Assembly: GCA_009926625.1 (NCBI GenBank)
Contig: RFON01000002.1
Span: 79,686 to 143,685, forward strand
Reading direction: 5' to 3'
Length of the DNA: 64,000 nucleotides
From: Planctomycetota bacterium
GTDB taxonomy: Bacteria; Planctomycetota; Phycisphaerae; Phycisphaerales; SM1A02
Below, piece by piece: positions 25,063-34,041 of the stretch. The position numbers and the translations under genes are program-made. Under the pieces are notes generated by a model that saw only the letters and a program-made list of their open reading frames with translations, did not search any database and was not told the origin of the DNA. Numbering within the stretch: position 1 is the first letter of the stretch; every line of letters starts with the position of its first letter.

Positions 25063-26913
25063 ATGTCTCGATCAAGCAAGTCATCCATCGCACTGAAGGG
25101 GACCGCACTGCTGCTGGTCGTGTGGATCGCCCTGAGCGCATCGCTGTCGATCATGCCGCTGCCGATTCGCATCGATCTGACTGAAGGTTCGGTGTACACG
25201 CTCTCGCCTGGTGTGCGGGCCATGCTCGCATCGCTCGACGAGCCTGTGCGTTTGGAGTTGTTCTTCACCGCCGAGGGATCGCGCGACCTCCCACAAGTCC
25301 GCAACCATGCGCTTCGGGTGCAGGAGTTCCTTGGCAGCCTCGTGGCGTCGTCGAACGGCAAGGTGACCTTGAAGGTCGTTGACCCGCAGCCGTTCTCGGA
25401 AGCCGAGGACACCGCGAAGGCGGCCGGCATCGCGCCGATCACGGCGGATGGTGCGGGACGCACGCTCATGTTGGGGCTGTTGGTGTCCGGCGCGACGGAC
25501 CAGCGCGAGTGCCTTCCCTATCTCAACCCGCAGGAAGAGGCGTTCCTGGAGTATGACATTTCGCGCGCGATCATCAGCGTCTCGCGGACGCAGCGCGCCA
25601 AGGTCGCGCTCGTGACGGGGCTGCCGATGGACAGCAGTTTCGATCCGCGCTCGCAGCGCATGACGCAGCCGTGGCAGGTGATGGCACAACTGCGCAACCT
25701 GTTCGAACTGGAAGTCGTGCCGCCGAGTGCGGAGAAGTTGCCGGAGCGGTTTGATGCGCTCGTCGTGGCCCATCCCAAGGGGCTGGCGGAGCCGCTGCTG
25801 CGCGCCATCGATGCCTATGCGCTTGCTGGCGGGCGCATGCTGCTGTTCCTCGACCCGTTCTGTGAGAGCGACTCCGCACCGATGGGACCTGGCGGATTCG
25901 GATCTGGTGGAACGCCGAGCGACTTCGGCTCGCTGCCTTCGTCGTGGGGCATCGCCTGGAAGCCCAACGAGGTTGTTGCAGACCGCACCTTTGCGCAGCG
26001 CGTTCGCGCGCGCAGCGACACGGGATTGGCAACGGTCGACTTCGTTGCATGGCTGAATCTGAACAAGGATGCGATCAGCCGCGATGACCCTGCGTTCGGC
26101 GTCTTGCAGTCGCTCATCCTGATGTCGGCGGGGTCACTCGATCGCACCGAGGGATCGAAACTGGAAATGGTGCCGCTCGTGCGTAGTTCCGCGGACTCCA
26201 TGCTGATCGAAGGAACCAAGCTCGGGCCATTCGCTGATCCGTCGGCGCTGCTTCGCGATTTCAAGGCAGATGGCGCGCAGCGCGTGATCGCGGCGCGCTT
26301 CTCGGGTGTGGTGCGGAGTGCGTTCTCGCCCTCGACCGTCGAGGGCACCGCTCCCGCGAGCATCGTCGTTGTGGCTGACGCCGACATGCTGCGCGACGAG
26401 ACCTGGATTCAGGAGGAGCGGCTCGGCAACCTCAGTCTCGGTTGGCGCGCGTTCGCCGACAACGGTTCACTCCTGCTGAACACCGTGGAGCAGCTCAGTG
26501 GCAACCAGGCGCTGCTCAGCCTGCGCGCGCGCGGCAGCAGTCAACGACCGTTCGATGTGGTGCGGTCGCTGCAGCGCGATGCCGAGCAGCGTTTCCGTGC
26601 GCGGGAAGAGGAACTGCAGAAGCGGATCAGCGAGACGCAACAGCGCATCACCAGCATGCAGCAGCAGAAGACGCCCGACCAGATGCTGCTGCTGACTCCT
26701 GAGCAGCAGGAGCAACTCGAACGGTTGCAGCAAGAGGTTCTCGATGCCCGCAAGGAACTTCGGCAGGTGCAGTTCAGCTTGCGCGAGGATGTGGAGGCGC
26801 TTGGGCATCGTCTGATGCTGCTGAATGTGTTGGCATGGCCTGCGATCGTGGCGGTGGCGGCCATCGTGCTTGGTGTGCGTCGGCGAGGCGGGTCCGCGGG
26901 GGTGGCGGCATGA
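25063..26913 (+). CDS. GldG-like ABC auxiliary membrane protein
   Basis: 616 residues. One N-terminal helix (GTALLLVVWIALSASLSIM) is followed by the family start RIDLTEGSVYTLSPGVRAML, the DUF4350/GldG soluble domain on the outer face (VKVVDPQP-like segment, EYDISRAIISVSR, KVALVTGLP), then a Gln-rich coiled coil at about 510-590 (EEELQKRISETQQRI). A second helix ends the chain (VLAWPAIVAVAAIVLGV). This is the usual layout of the GldG family. ATG 25063 has GAAGAAGAG upstream and follows the permease stop by one base. A Gly-rich loop (GPGGFGSGG) interrupts the middle. Confidence 0.88.
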   Translation: MSRSSKSSIALKGTALLLVVWIALSASLSIMPLPIRIDLTEGSVYTLSPGVRAMLASLDEPVRLELFFTAEGSRDLPQVRNHALRVQEFLGSLVASSNGKVTLKVVDPQPFSEAEDTAKAAGIAPITADGAGRTLMLGLLVSGATDQRECLPYLNPQEEAFLEYDISRAIISVSRTQRAKVALVTGLPMDSSFDPRSQRMTQPWQVMAQLRNLFELEVVPPSAEKLPERFDALVVAHPKGLAEPLLRAIDAYALAGGRMLLFLDPFCESDSAPMGPGGFGSGGTPSDFGSLPSSWGIAWKPNEVVADRTFAQRVRARSDTGLATVDFVAWLNLNKDAISRDDPAFGVLQSLILMSAGSLDRTEGSKLEMVPLVRSSADSMLIEGTKLGPFADPSALLRDFKADGAQRVIAARFSGVVRSAFSPSTVEGTAPASIVVVADADMLRDETWIQEERLGNLSLGWRAFADNGSLLLNTVEQLSGNQALLSLRARGSSQRPFDVVRSLQRDAEQRFRAREEELQKRISETQQRITSMQQQKTPDQMLLLTPEQQEQLERLQQEVLDARKELRQVQFSLREDVEALGHRLMLLNVLAWPAIVAVAAIVLGVRRRGGSAGVAA

Positions 26914-27962
26914 GTCGTGACGCGGTGCGTGTGCTGTTGGTGGCTGCCGTTGTTGCCGTGCTCGTAGCCGTGTTTGTTCGCAACAGCCGAAGCGGCGGAA
27001 CGCTTGAAGTGGATCAGCCGCTGGTTTCGTTCGCTGCCGATGCGGCGGGGATCGATCGCATCGAGATCGAGCAGGGGAATGATCGGATCGATGTGCAGCG
27101 CAAGGATGGCCTGTGGGTGCTCCAATCGCGCGACGGGTTCCCCGCGAAGTCGGAGTCGGTGCAGGAGGTGGTGCGAGGGCTCGATGGTCTGCGAAAGTCG
27201 CAGCAGATGACGGCGAAGCCAGAACGCCATGGCGATCTCGGCATCGCATGGCCTGATCCGAGCGGCACGGCGCGGCGCGTTCGGGTCTTTGCGGCGGGCA
27301 AGGAGAAGCCGCTTGCCGATGTGGTGATCGGTCGCACGGCAGCAGCACCGACTGGTGTGTACGCGCGCGGCAGCGATGATCCGCAAGTCTGGCGCTGCAC
27401 GGGCGTGCTGAACATCCCTGCCGGCGTGACTGGATGGTTGGCAACGCCCGTTGCGGATTTCCCGTCCGATCAGTTGCAGCGGATCACGCTGGAGGATGTC
27501 ACCCTGACGCGCAGCGGGACCGAGTGGAATGCAACGACATCGGATGGTCAGCCCGCAGCGTCAGCGCCGCGGCTCGACACGATCAAGAACACGCTGCCGT
27601 TCCTGCTGACAGGTTTCGCACCTGATGATGTTCGCCGTGAGATTCCCGAGGATGCATCGCGCGCTGGAGTGATCGAGGCGCAGGCTTGGGTTGATGATGC
27701 GAACTCCATTGCCATCCGCATGTGGATGCAGGATGGCAAGGTGTGGACGCGGCTCGCGCCTGGGGCCTGTGGCGCACAGCACGATGCTCGGATCGATGGC
27801 GGCGCGCAGCGGTGGAGCGGCTGGTTGTTTCAACTTCCGTCGTGGCGCAGCGACTATCTGAAGCCGATGTTCGAAGCCGCCGCGCCCGCCGCCGCGCAGC
27901 CTGCGGATCCAGCGCTACCCGCGGATGCCGCGCTGCCCGCGACACTTCCCGCCGTGCCATAA
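26910..27962 (+). CDS. DUF4340-domain membrane-anchored protein
   Basis: 350 residues. An N-terminal helix (VLLVAAVVAVLVAVFV) anchors a large extracytoplasmic domain with the DUF4340 pattern: IDRIEIEQGNDRIDVQRKDG, WVLQSRDGFPA, VVRGLDGLRKSQ, and PLADVVIGRTAAAPTGVYAR with WRCTGVLNIP. DUF4340 genes commonly follow GldG-like genes and complete the ABC module. The ATG overlaps the GldG stop (ATGA). The Ala/Pro-rich tail (ADPALPADAALPATLP) is low complexity. This is the fourth and last gene of the operon. Confidence 0.86.
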   Translation: MSRDAVRVLLVAAVVAVLVAVFVRNSRSGGTLEVDQPLVSFAADAAGIDRIEIEQGNDRIDVQRKDGLWVLQSRDGFPAKSESVQEVVRGLDGLRKSQQMTAKPERHGDLGIAWPDPSGTARRVRVFAAGKEKPLADVVIGRTAAAPTGVYARGSDDPQVWRCTGVLNIPAGVTGWLATPVADFPSDQLQRITLEDVTLTRSGTEWNATTSDGQPAASAPRLDTIKNTLPFLLTGFAPDDVRREIPEDASRAGVIEAQAWVDDANSIAIRMWMQDGKVWTRLAPGACGAQHDARIDGGAQRWSGWLFQLPSWRSDYLKPMFEAAAPAAAQPADPALPADAALPATLPAVP

Positions 27963-27963
27963 T
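27958..27963 (+). promoter_or_regulatory. Putative leaderless -10 element
   Basis: CATAAT overlaps the stop codon of the preceding gene and ends exactly 6 bases before ATG 27970, the spacing expected for a leaderless message. No Shine-Dalgarno is present. Confidence 0.4.
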
Positions 27964-27969
27964 GTCGGC

Positions 27970-28716
27970 ATGGCAAAGGCTTCAACCACGAGCACAAAGA
28001 AGTCACAGCCCGCAATGGGTGGGGCGCGCGTGTACGAGGGCGATGGCGACCGCTTGGTTGAGATTCCCGCCGCGGGTCCGAAGGTGACCCTGCTGCCGTC
28101 GGGCGATCCCCGCGCGGCCGATGCGTCGCGGCGCATCCGCGTGCAGTGGGGGCAGCACCTGCTTGATGACCTCGTGGACGGGCGATATCGCACGCTGATT
28201 TGTGGGGTGAACGAGAAGGACAACTCGCACGGCATCCTCGGCGAGATCCTCAAACTCATTCCGACAAGTCAGTGGACGCTCGGATCTGCAACCAGTTACG
28301 CGCAGGTGTTCCGCAGTGCAGTTCAAGTGCATGCGAAGGAGGACCGCGAGCCGTACATCCTGAAGTTCGACCTCGATCGTCTGCTGGTCCTTGCGTTGCT
28401 CCGCCCGCATGGGCGCGACCACTTCACGCTGGAGGACATCTACCGCGGCTTTCGTACTGCGGCGCGAATGCTGGAGGGTCGAGCGGATCGCCAGGCTGTC
28501 GCCACCATTTCGTTCCTCGGTGCGAAGAGCAATCGACTGGTGAACCACGCGGGTAGCGAGCCGAGCCTTGAGGCTGTGCTGAAGGCGATGCACGACGCTG
28601 GATTCCATGGAGACTGCTATCCGCCCGTGTCGCTGTGGGATTGTGCTCGAACCGGTGTGTTCGCCCGCTATCCGTTTCCTGCGGGAGTCGACCGCATGCG
28701 TGAGGGCAGCAGTTGA
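27970..28716 (+). CDS. Conserved-looking cytosolic protein, unknown function
   Basis: 248 residues, no signal or membrane segment. A Ser/Thr/Lys-rich head (KASTTSTKKSQP) leads into a compact alpha/beta protein. Recognisable stretches are WGQHLLDDLVDGRYRTLICG, GVNEKDNSHGILGEILKLI, REPYILKFDLDRLLVLALLR and SLWDCARTGVFARYPFP. No known family is recognised. Its stop overlaps the start of the methyltransferase gene (TGATG), so the two products may act together or one may modify the other. Confidence 0.75.
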   Translation: MAKASTTSTKKSQPAMGGARVYEGDGDRLVEIPAAGPKVTLLPSGDPRAADASRRIRVQWGQHLLDDLVDGRYRTLICGVNEKDNSHGILGEILKLIPTSQWTLGSATSYAQVFRSAVQVHAKEDREPYILKFDLDRLLVLALLRPHGRDHFTLEDIYRGFRTAARMLEGRADRQAVATISFLGAKSNRLVNHAGSEPSLEAVLKAMHDAGFHGDCYPPVSLWDCARTGVFARYPFPAGVDRMREGSS

Positions 28717-29459
28717 TGGTCGAACAGGCACCATTCAGTCTGCCGAGCGTGGCGTTCTTCGGACGAACGCTCGCGGAGTACCTGCAGTGTTTCTGTCTCG
28801 ATGCGAAGGACTTGCGCGGGAAGCGCGTTCTGGACTGTCCTGGCGGTCCAGGGTCATTCGCGGCAGAAGCTGCGGATCTCGGCTGCGAAGTGACGGCGGT
28901 GGATCCCGCCTACGAGTCCAGCGCCGACGAACTGGAGCAGCGTGGTCGTACCGACATCGACGCGTGCATCGCGCAGATGCGCGCGAAGCCATGGGCTGCA
29001 CCACCAAGCGACTTGGACGCGTATGCAGCTGCGAAGCGGGCGGCGCTTGAGCGCTTCATCGACGACTTCCGTGCGAATCCCAGTCGCTACCGCGCTGCGT
29101 CGCTGCCCGTGTTGCCCTTCGCCGATCGCCAATTCGATCTGGTCCTGTCGGGGCATTTGCTCTTCCTGTACGCGCCGCTTGCCGAGGACGGGCTGCTTGA
29201 GGGGCATCGATTCGACCTCGCGTGGCACCATGAGGCGCTCGGCGAACTCGCGCGAGTGTGCTCGGCGGAGATGCGCATCTACCCGACCCTGGCGCTCAAC
29301 GCAGCGCCGCGCCGACACTGCTACGCATCGCCGATCGAGGCTGACTTGGAGGCGCGCGGGTGGTGTTGCTCGTTCCTGCCCTCGAACTATGCGCAGTATG
29401 CGCCGAGTTGGAACGACTGCTTGGTGGCTCGACGCCTCAGCGTGTCGGCATCGACCTGA
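28716..29459 (+). CDS. SAM-dependent methyltransferase-like protein
   Basis: 247 residues. The Rossmann-like SAM motif I is VLDCPGGPGSFAAEAADLGC, motif II ends in VTAVDP, and the later PFADRQFDLVLSGHLLFLY matches the motif IV region of class I methyltransferases. An inserted helical segment (KPWAAPPSDLDAYAAAKRA) separates motifs II and IV. The substrate is unknown. It is translationally coupled to the unknown protein upstream and ends 34 bases from the convergent GH15 gene. Confidence 0.82.
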   Translation: MVEQAPFSLPSVAFFGRTLAEYLQCFCLDAKDLRGKRVLDCPGGPGSFAAEAADLGCEVTAVDPAYESSADELEQRGRTDIDACIAQMRAKPWAAPPSDLDAYAAAKRAALERFIDDFRANPSRYRAASLPVLPFADRQFDLVLSGHLLFLYAPLAEDGLLEGHRFDLAWHHEALGELARVCSAEMRIYPTLALNAAPRRHCYASPIEADLEARGWCCSFLPSNYAQYAPSWNDCLVARRLSVSAST

Positions 29460-29493
29460 CGCGCTGCGTCAACGCATGCGACCGCATGCCACT

Positions 29494-31488
29494 TCATGCT
29501 CGAGCCTGCACGCCGTGCTGGATTCCAGTGAGTTGTGTGTGCCGCTGCAAGTAGCGCAGCGCGGTCGTGATGAACGCGGCGTGCGACCATGTGAGCGGAC
29601 TCACGGACAGGTGCGCCCCTGAATACGGATCAAACTGCTCCGCCAGCACGCCTGATGCTGAAGCGCGCCGACAGACCCATTCGAGCAGCGGAACCGCCTC
29701 GGCGAGTTCCTCCTCGCTGTGGGAGCGAGCGATCAGCCACTGCGCATACCACAGCGTGCTGATGATCCATGGATTGCCGGGCACCCGCTGCAGGTCGTGG
29801 CGTTCGATCTGGTGGTACGGATCGCCTGCGTAGCGCGCCATGCCGCCGACTTCCGTGTGAACCCACAGCGTGTCACGCAGCAGTCGCATGTGGCTGGTGA
29901 CGCGCGGATCATTCGCCTCGAGTGCGCCGAAGGCGAAGAGCCCACAGGCGCTTGCGTCAGGAGTGAAGTCGAGGTGGTAACCGCCGGCACCGTTGGGAGT
30001 CGCCATGCGTGCGAAGCAGCCTCGCTCCTCACTCCACATGTGTCGAATCATCGCTTCGCGCATGCGTTCAGCACCGAGATCGAACTCGGCGGCGCGGTCT
30101 GCTGCACCGACTTCATCGGCAAACGCTGCGGCGGCTTTCAGTCCGCCGATCACCGAAGCGACGGTGAAGAGGTGGATGCCGCGCCGCTCCTCCCACAAGT
30201 CCCATGACGGTTGTGGCAAGCCGTTGGCATCGCGGTAGCGCAGCATCCAGCCGGCGGGTTCGATCACGAGTGGGTTGTAGAGATCGCGCACGAACTCCAC
30301 ATCGCGGAAGGTGACGAAGTGACGACGAAGCGCCCAGACGACGAGCGCAGTCTCATCTTCCTGGATCGGCAGGATGCGCTTGCCATCGAGCACCCATGGA
30401 TGCCAACTTGATGCAACGGTTCCAGATGGGTTGTACTTGTGCAGGAAGTAGCCAGCCGACTCGATTACCCGCGCCGCGAAGCGGAAGAACGCCTGTGACA
30501 GTTCGCCTTGCCCTGCCAGCACCAGCGCATGCGAAACGAGCGCGCCGTCGCGCGGCCAGAGGTAGGAGTAGGTGTCGCCGGCAAATCGCGTGATGTCGTA
30601 ATCGTTGGCCGCGATGATCGCGCCGCCCTTGTCGATCTGCGTGCGGATGATGAGTTCGCTGCGGATGAAGAGATCGCGGATGGCGGTCGGCAGGGGGGAG
30701 AAGTCGATGCCTTCCTTGGTGGCCCAGAGGCGCCAGTATGCCTCGGTGCGGAGCATCATGCGCTGCGGCGTCTTGGCGCGCACCTTGTCGTCGAGCGCCT
30801 TGACCTCGGCGTAGTCGCGCCCCGCGCAGATCCAATAGGTCACCAGCGCGCTGCCGCGCGACGGGACGCCAAGCGTGAAACCCACGGTGGAGTCGACCGA
30901 TCCCTGCGCGATCGAGTTGCGACTGAGTACGCCATCCTCCGCATCGCGCCATGTGCCCTCGGCGTCGCGGATGCGCTTCTGGCCCGTCGACCATGTGTCC
31001 ACGCCGGTGGCGCGCGCACCGTAGCCATTGAAGAGGAAGTAGGTGTCGTCCTTGAAGTGAACGAGGCCGCCCGTCTGCGGGTCGTAGTGCACGGTGTCAC
31101 CGACGGCGTTCTCGCCGATGGAGAGATCCTGATGGAAGAAGAGGCGCACATCGCGCGCGTGGTCGTGCAGATTGTGGACGCGAACCTCTCGAAAGTAGAC
31201 AGGGCTCCAGAAGTCAACGGCATCGCGGCAATGCAGCCGCACGCCAAGTCGATCATTGCGGAGGCGCACTTCAGTGACGAGCGAATCTCGCGTGTACTCC
31301 AGTTCCCGTGCCCAGCCTGGCGCGTCGACCCAGGCGAATTGCCCATCGACCCACACGCCGAACCGCTGCAGGTGACCGCAGGTGTGGTTGGGCATGCCGA
31401 CCCGCGGCCAATACAGATCACGGATCCGATAGAAGTCATCGAAGGCGACGAGCATCTCGCCGTTGCCGACAGGGATGTTGCGCGGCAT
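29494..31488 (-). CDS. Glycoside hydrolase family 15 protein (glucoamylase/trehalase-like)
   Basis: 664 residues, the normal size for bacterial GH15. An N-terminal beta-sandwich (about 1-270; FYRIRDLYWPRVG at the start, FDDFYRI, VRLFFHQDLSIGENAVGDTV) precedes an (alpha/alpha)6 barrel. Barrel motifs include DTYSYLWPRDGALVSHAL, the acidic motif ILPIQEDETALVVWAL with the likely general acid, and SGVLAEQFDPYSG with the likely general base, then SPLTWSHAAFI. There is no signal peptide, so it probably acts on cytosolic alpha-glucans or trehalose. It starts 6 bases after fabF and is probably read from the acpP promoter, an odd partner for fatty-acid genes. Confidence 0.87.
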   Translation of the reverse strand: MPRNIPVGNGEMLVAFDDFYRIRDLYWPRVGMPNHTCGHLQRFGVWVDGQFAWVDAPGWARELEYTRDSLVTEVRLRNDRLGVRLHCRDAVDFWSPVYFREVRVHNLHDHARDVRLFFHQDLSIGENAVGDTVHYDPQTGGLVHFKDDTYFLFNGYGARATGVDTWSTGQKRIRDAEGTWRDAEDGVLSRNSIAQGSVDSTVGFTLGVPSRGSALVTYWICAGRDYAEVKALDDKVRAKTPQRMMLRTEAYWRLWATKEGIDFSPLPTAIRDLFIRSELIIRTQIDKGGAIIAANDYDITRFAGDTYSYLWPRDGALVSHALVLAGQGELSQAFFRFAARVIESAGYFLHKYNPSGTVASSWHPWVLDGKRILPIQEDETALVVWALRRHFVTFRDVEFVRDLYNPLVIEPAGWMLRYRDANGLPQPSWDLWEERRGIHLFTVASVIGGLKAAAAFADEVGAADRAAEFDLGAERMREAMIRHMWSEERGCFARMATPNGAGGYHLDFTPDASACGLFAFGALEANDPRVTSHMRLLRDTLWVHTEVGGMARYAGDPYHQIERHDLQRVPGNPWIISTLWYAQWLIARSHSEEELAEAVPLLEWVCRRASASGVLAEQFDPYSGAHLSVSPLTWSHAAFITTALRYLQRHTQLTGIQHGVQARA

Positions 31489-31494
31489 GCCGGA

Positions 31495-32751
31495 TCAGCC
31501 CTGCAGCGTGCCGAACACGAGCGTGGTGTTGTGGCCGCCGAACCCGAAGGAGTTGTTGAGGGCGATGCGGATTGGGCGCTGCTGCGCCGTGTTGGCGACA
31601 AAGTTCAGGTCGAACCCCTCATCGGGCTCGTCGAGGTTGATCGTTGGAGGCAGCGTGCCGCTCTGCAATGCCTTGATGGTCGCGATGCTCTCCACGCCAC
31701 CGGCCGCACCGAGCGCATGACCCATCACGGACTTGGTTGAGCTCATCGCCAGCTCGTAGGCGTGGCTGCCGAAGAGGCGCTTGACTGCGCTCACTTCTGC
31801 AGCATCACCGAGCGGGGTGCTCGTACCGTGCGCATTGATGTAGCCGACGTCGGTCGCGTTCACCTGCGCATCGGCGAGGGCGTTCTGCATCGATCGGAAC
31901 GCGCCAGCTCCATGCTCCTCTGGTGCAGCGATATGGAACGCATCGCCCGAACAGCCGTAGCCGAGGAGTTCTGCGTAGATCGTGGCACCGCGCTTCCGCG
32001 CGTGCTCGAGTTCCTCGAGCACGAGGACCGCTGCGCCCTCACTGAGCACGAACCCATCGCGATCCTTGTCGAAGGGTCGGCTCGCCTGCGTCGGCGCATC
32101 ATTGCGGGTCGACAGCGCCTTCATCGAGGCGAACGCGCCGATGCAAAGCGGCGTGACCGCGGCTTCGGCGCCGCCGGCAAGCATCACATCCGCATCACCG
32201 CGCTGGATGAGTTGGAACGCGGATCCGATCGCGTGCGAACCAGTGGCGCATGCGGTCGCCGTGGCGATGTTGCTGCCACGCAGGTTGAATCGAATCGAGA
32301 CCTGGCCTGCACCTGCATTGACCATGAGGCGTGGCACGGTGAATGGATTGATTTTGCGGTTTCCCGCAGTCACCATCCCTCGAACGCCTGTCTCAATCGT
32401 TCCGATCCCTCCGATTCCAGATCCGATGGCGACGCCATGCCTGTAGGGGTCACCAACCTGGAAGTCGAAGCCGCAGTCGCGGACCGCTTCGTGCGCCGCA
32501 CCAAGGGCAAAGATGGCAAAGCGGTCGATGCGCCGCTGCTCTCGGACATCGAGGAACGACGACGGGTCGAAGTTCCTGACCTCGCCTGCGAAACGGACCC
32601 CCCAGTCCTCGTTCGCATCGAACTGCGTGATGCCCGCAATGCCTGAGCGACCGTGGATGAAGCTATCCCATGTTTCCGCAACGGTGCGCCCAACAGGCGT
32701 GACGGCACCGAGCCCGGTCACAACGACGCGTCGGAGTGTGATGGTCCTCAC
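31495..32751 (-). CDS. fabF: 3-oxoacyl-[acyl-carrier-protein] synthase II
   Basis: 418 residues from GTG 32751. FabF elongates acyl-ACP with malonyl-ACP. The catalytic triad is visible: Cys in TACATGSHAIGSAFQ, His in NAHGTSTPLGD and His in SVMGHALGAAGG; VVVTGLGAVTPVG begins the fold and NNSFGFGGHNTTLVF ends it. TTG 32769 would add six residues; GTG 32751 gives the usual start VRTITLRRVVVTG. It lies 27 bases after acpP and 6 before the GH15 gene on the same strand, so the three form one operon. Confidence 0.95.
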   Translation of the reverse strand: MRTITLRRVVVTGLGAVTPVGRTVAETWDSFIHGRSGIAGITQFDANEDWGVRFAGEVRNFDPSSFLDVREQRRIDRFAIFALGAAHEAVRDCGFDFQVGDPYRHGVAIGSGIGGIGTIETGVRGMVTAGNRKINPFTVPRLMVNAGAGQVSIRFNLRGSNIATATACATGSHAIGSAFQLIQRGDADVMLAGGAEAAVTPLCIGAFASMKALSTRNDAPTQASRPFDKDRDGFVLSEGAAVLVLEELEHARKRGATIYAELLGYGCSGDAFHIAAPEEHGAGAFRSMQNALADAQVNATDVGYINAHGTSTPLGDAAEVSAVKRLFGSHAYELAMSSTKSVMGHALGAAGGVESIATIKALQSGTLPPTINLDEPDEGFDLNFVANTAQQRPIRIALNNSFGFGGHNTTLVFGTLQG

Positions 32752-32778
32752 TGCAGGAAAGCGCCGCAAAGGCGCAGG

Positions 32779-33051
32779 TCAGCTCGTCTTTGCTGCGCCG
32801 CCCTTGCCGCTGCCGAAGTTGGTCTTGATGTAGTCGATTGCGGAACCGACGGTCTGGATCTTGTCGCCCTGATCATCTGGGATCGATGTCCCAAACTGGT
32901 CCTCAAACTCCATCACGAGTTCAACGATGTCGAGGCTGTCGGCGTTGAGGTCGTTGGTGAAACTGGTCTCGCGCTTGATCTCAGCCTTGTCGACCCCCAT
33001 CTGCTCGGCAACGATGGCGATGACCTTCTCTTCGATCTCTTTTTCAGTCAC
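32779..33051 (-). CDS. acpP: Acyl carrier protein
   Basis: 90 residues from GTG 33051. The chain is acidic and helical with the phosphopantetheine attachment Ser in [16 protein letters not shown], and begins [19 protein letters not shown]. It carries growing acyl chains for all Fab enzymes nearby. The C-terminus has an extra Gly/Lys tail ([11 protein letters not shown]) beyond the usual length of about 78. GAGGAG lies 6-10 bases before the GTG, which decides this start over upstream in-frame codons. Confidence 0.95.
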   Translation of the reverse strand: MTEKEIEEKVIAIVAEQMGVDKAEIKRETSFTNDLNADSLDIVELVMEFEDQFGTSIPDDQGDKIQTVGSAIDYIKTNFGSGKGGAAKTS

Positions 33052-33132
33052 TGGGGGCTCCTCTGGATGGGTTGGAAGTTGCTTTTGATCCGTTTGAACG
33101 ACCAAGAACATCGGCAAAACATGCCTGCGAGG

Positions 33133-33138
33133 AGTATA
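33133..33138 (-). promoter_or_regulatory. Putative -10 element of the acpP-fabF-GH15 operon
   Basis: On the minus strand TATACT (in GTTATACTCC) lies 82 bases before the acpP start. The -35 region is poor. It sits in the 173-base gap between acpP and the divergent fabG. Confidence 0.4.
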
Positions 33139-33195
33139 ACGACTGAGGGAACTTCCGTGCGGACTGTGCCGACGAGCCTCCTTGATCGGGATGGC

Positions 33196-33219
33196 TATGA
33201 TCGCCGCGCTGCAAGGAGG
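33196..33219 (+). promoter_or_regulatory. fabG -10 candidate and Shine-Dalgarno
   Basis: TATGAT (33196-33201) is followed by a full AAGGAGG (33213-33219). The latter stands 5 bases before the codon ATC at 33225, the ideal spacing for initiation there. No ATG, GTG or TTG is in frame between the upstream stop (33198-33200) and the Rossmann motif. Confidence 0.5.
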
Positions 33220-33224
33220 CAAAC

Positions 33225-33959
33225 ATCGAAAAGCGTGTCGCCATCGTCACTGGAGCCAGCCGCGGAATCGGTCGCGCCATCGCGCTTCGGCTTGCCGCCG
33301 ATGGGAAGCATGTGGTGGGCGTTGCCCGCAACGCCGAGCATTTGGCTGCACTGCAAGGGGAGATCGCCTCTGCGGGCGGAACGTGCGAGGTGGCTGCGTG
33401 CGATGTGGGCGATGGAGTGGCGCTTGCTGCCCTGATCGAGGGCATCGCGGAGCGACTCGGGCGTCTCGACATCATGGTGAACAACGCCGGCATCACGAAG
33501 GATGGTCTGCTGCTCCGTATGAGCGACGAGGACTTCGATGATGTGATCCGCGTGAACCTGCGATCGGCATTCGTCGCGTGTCGATCGGCGGCGCGACCGA
33601 TGATGCGTGCGCGCTTTGGTCGCCTCATCAACATGGGTTCGGTTGCGGGGGTGATGGGCAACCCTGGACAGGCGAATTACGCCGCGGCAAAGGCGGGCTT
33701 GATCGGGATGACCAAGTCGATCGCGAAGGAGCTCGGCGGGAAGGGAATCACCGCAAACATCGTCGCGCCGGGCTTCATCGACACGGACATGACTGGGGCG
33801 CTTGGTGCCGCAGTGAAGGAAGCGGTTCTTCCACACATCCCGCTCAAGCGATTTGGCCATGTCGATGACATCGCTGCAGCGGTGTCGTACTTGGCGTCCG
33901 ACGGCGCGGGCTATGTGACGGGGCATGTCCTGTCGGTTGACGGCGGACTCGCCATGTGA
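33225..33959 (+). CDS. fabG: 3-oxoacyl-[acyl-carrier-protein] reductase with apparent ATC start
   Basis: 244 residues if translation begins at ATC 33225. FabG reduces 3-oxoacyl-ACP with NADPH. The frame holds [18 protein letters not shown] (cofactor Gly motif), [15 protein letters not shown], the catalytic Ser in [14 protein letters not shown], Tyr/Lys in [11 protein letters not shown], and APGFIDTDM, ending [15 protein letters not shown]: a complete enzyme. The first ordinary start codon is GTG 33312, which would delete the cofactor-binding motif. The AAGGAGG five bases before the ATC supports a rare AUC start, or an ATG changed by a read error. Its orientation is opposite to all other fab genes here. 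Confidence 0.9.
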   Translation: MEKRVAIVTGASRGIGRAIALRLAADGKHVVGVARNAEHLAALQGEIASAGGTCEVAACDVGDGVALAALIEGIAERLGRLDIMVNNAGITKDGLLLRMSDEDFDDVIRVNLRSAFVACRSAARPMMRARFGRLINMGSVAGVMGNPGQANYAAAKAGLIGMTKSIAKELGGKGITANIVAPGFIDTDMTGALGAAVKEAVLPHIPLKRFGHVDDIAAAVSYLASDGAGYVTGHVLSVDGGLAM

Positions 33960-34041
33960 AACTTGTGAACCATGTGAATCACGAGGCCCCCGAGGGCGAT
34001 TGCCCAAGCCATGCGAGGACCATGCGCGGACCACTCGGGGA

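Noticed and set aside
33960..34041. Intrinsic terminator between fabG and the lipoprotein gene
   Set aside because: Only short imperfect repeats and no T-run were found.
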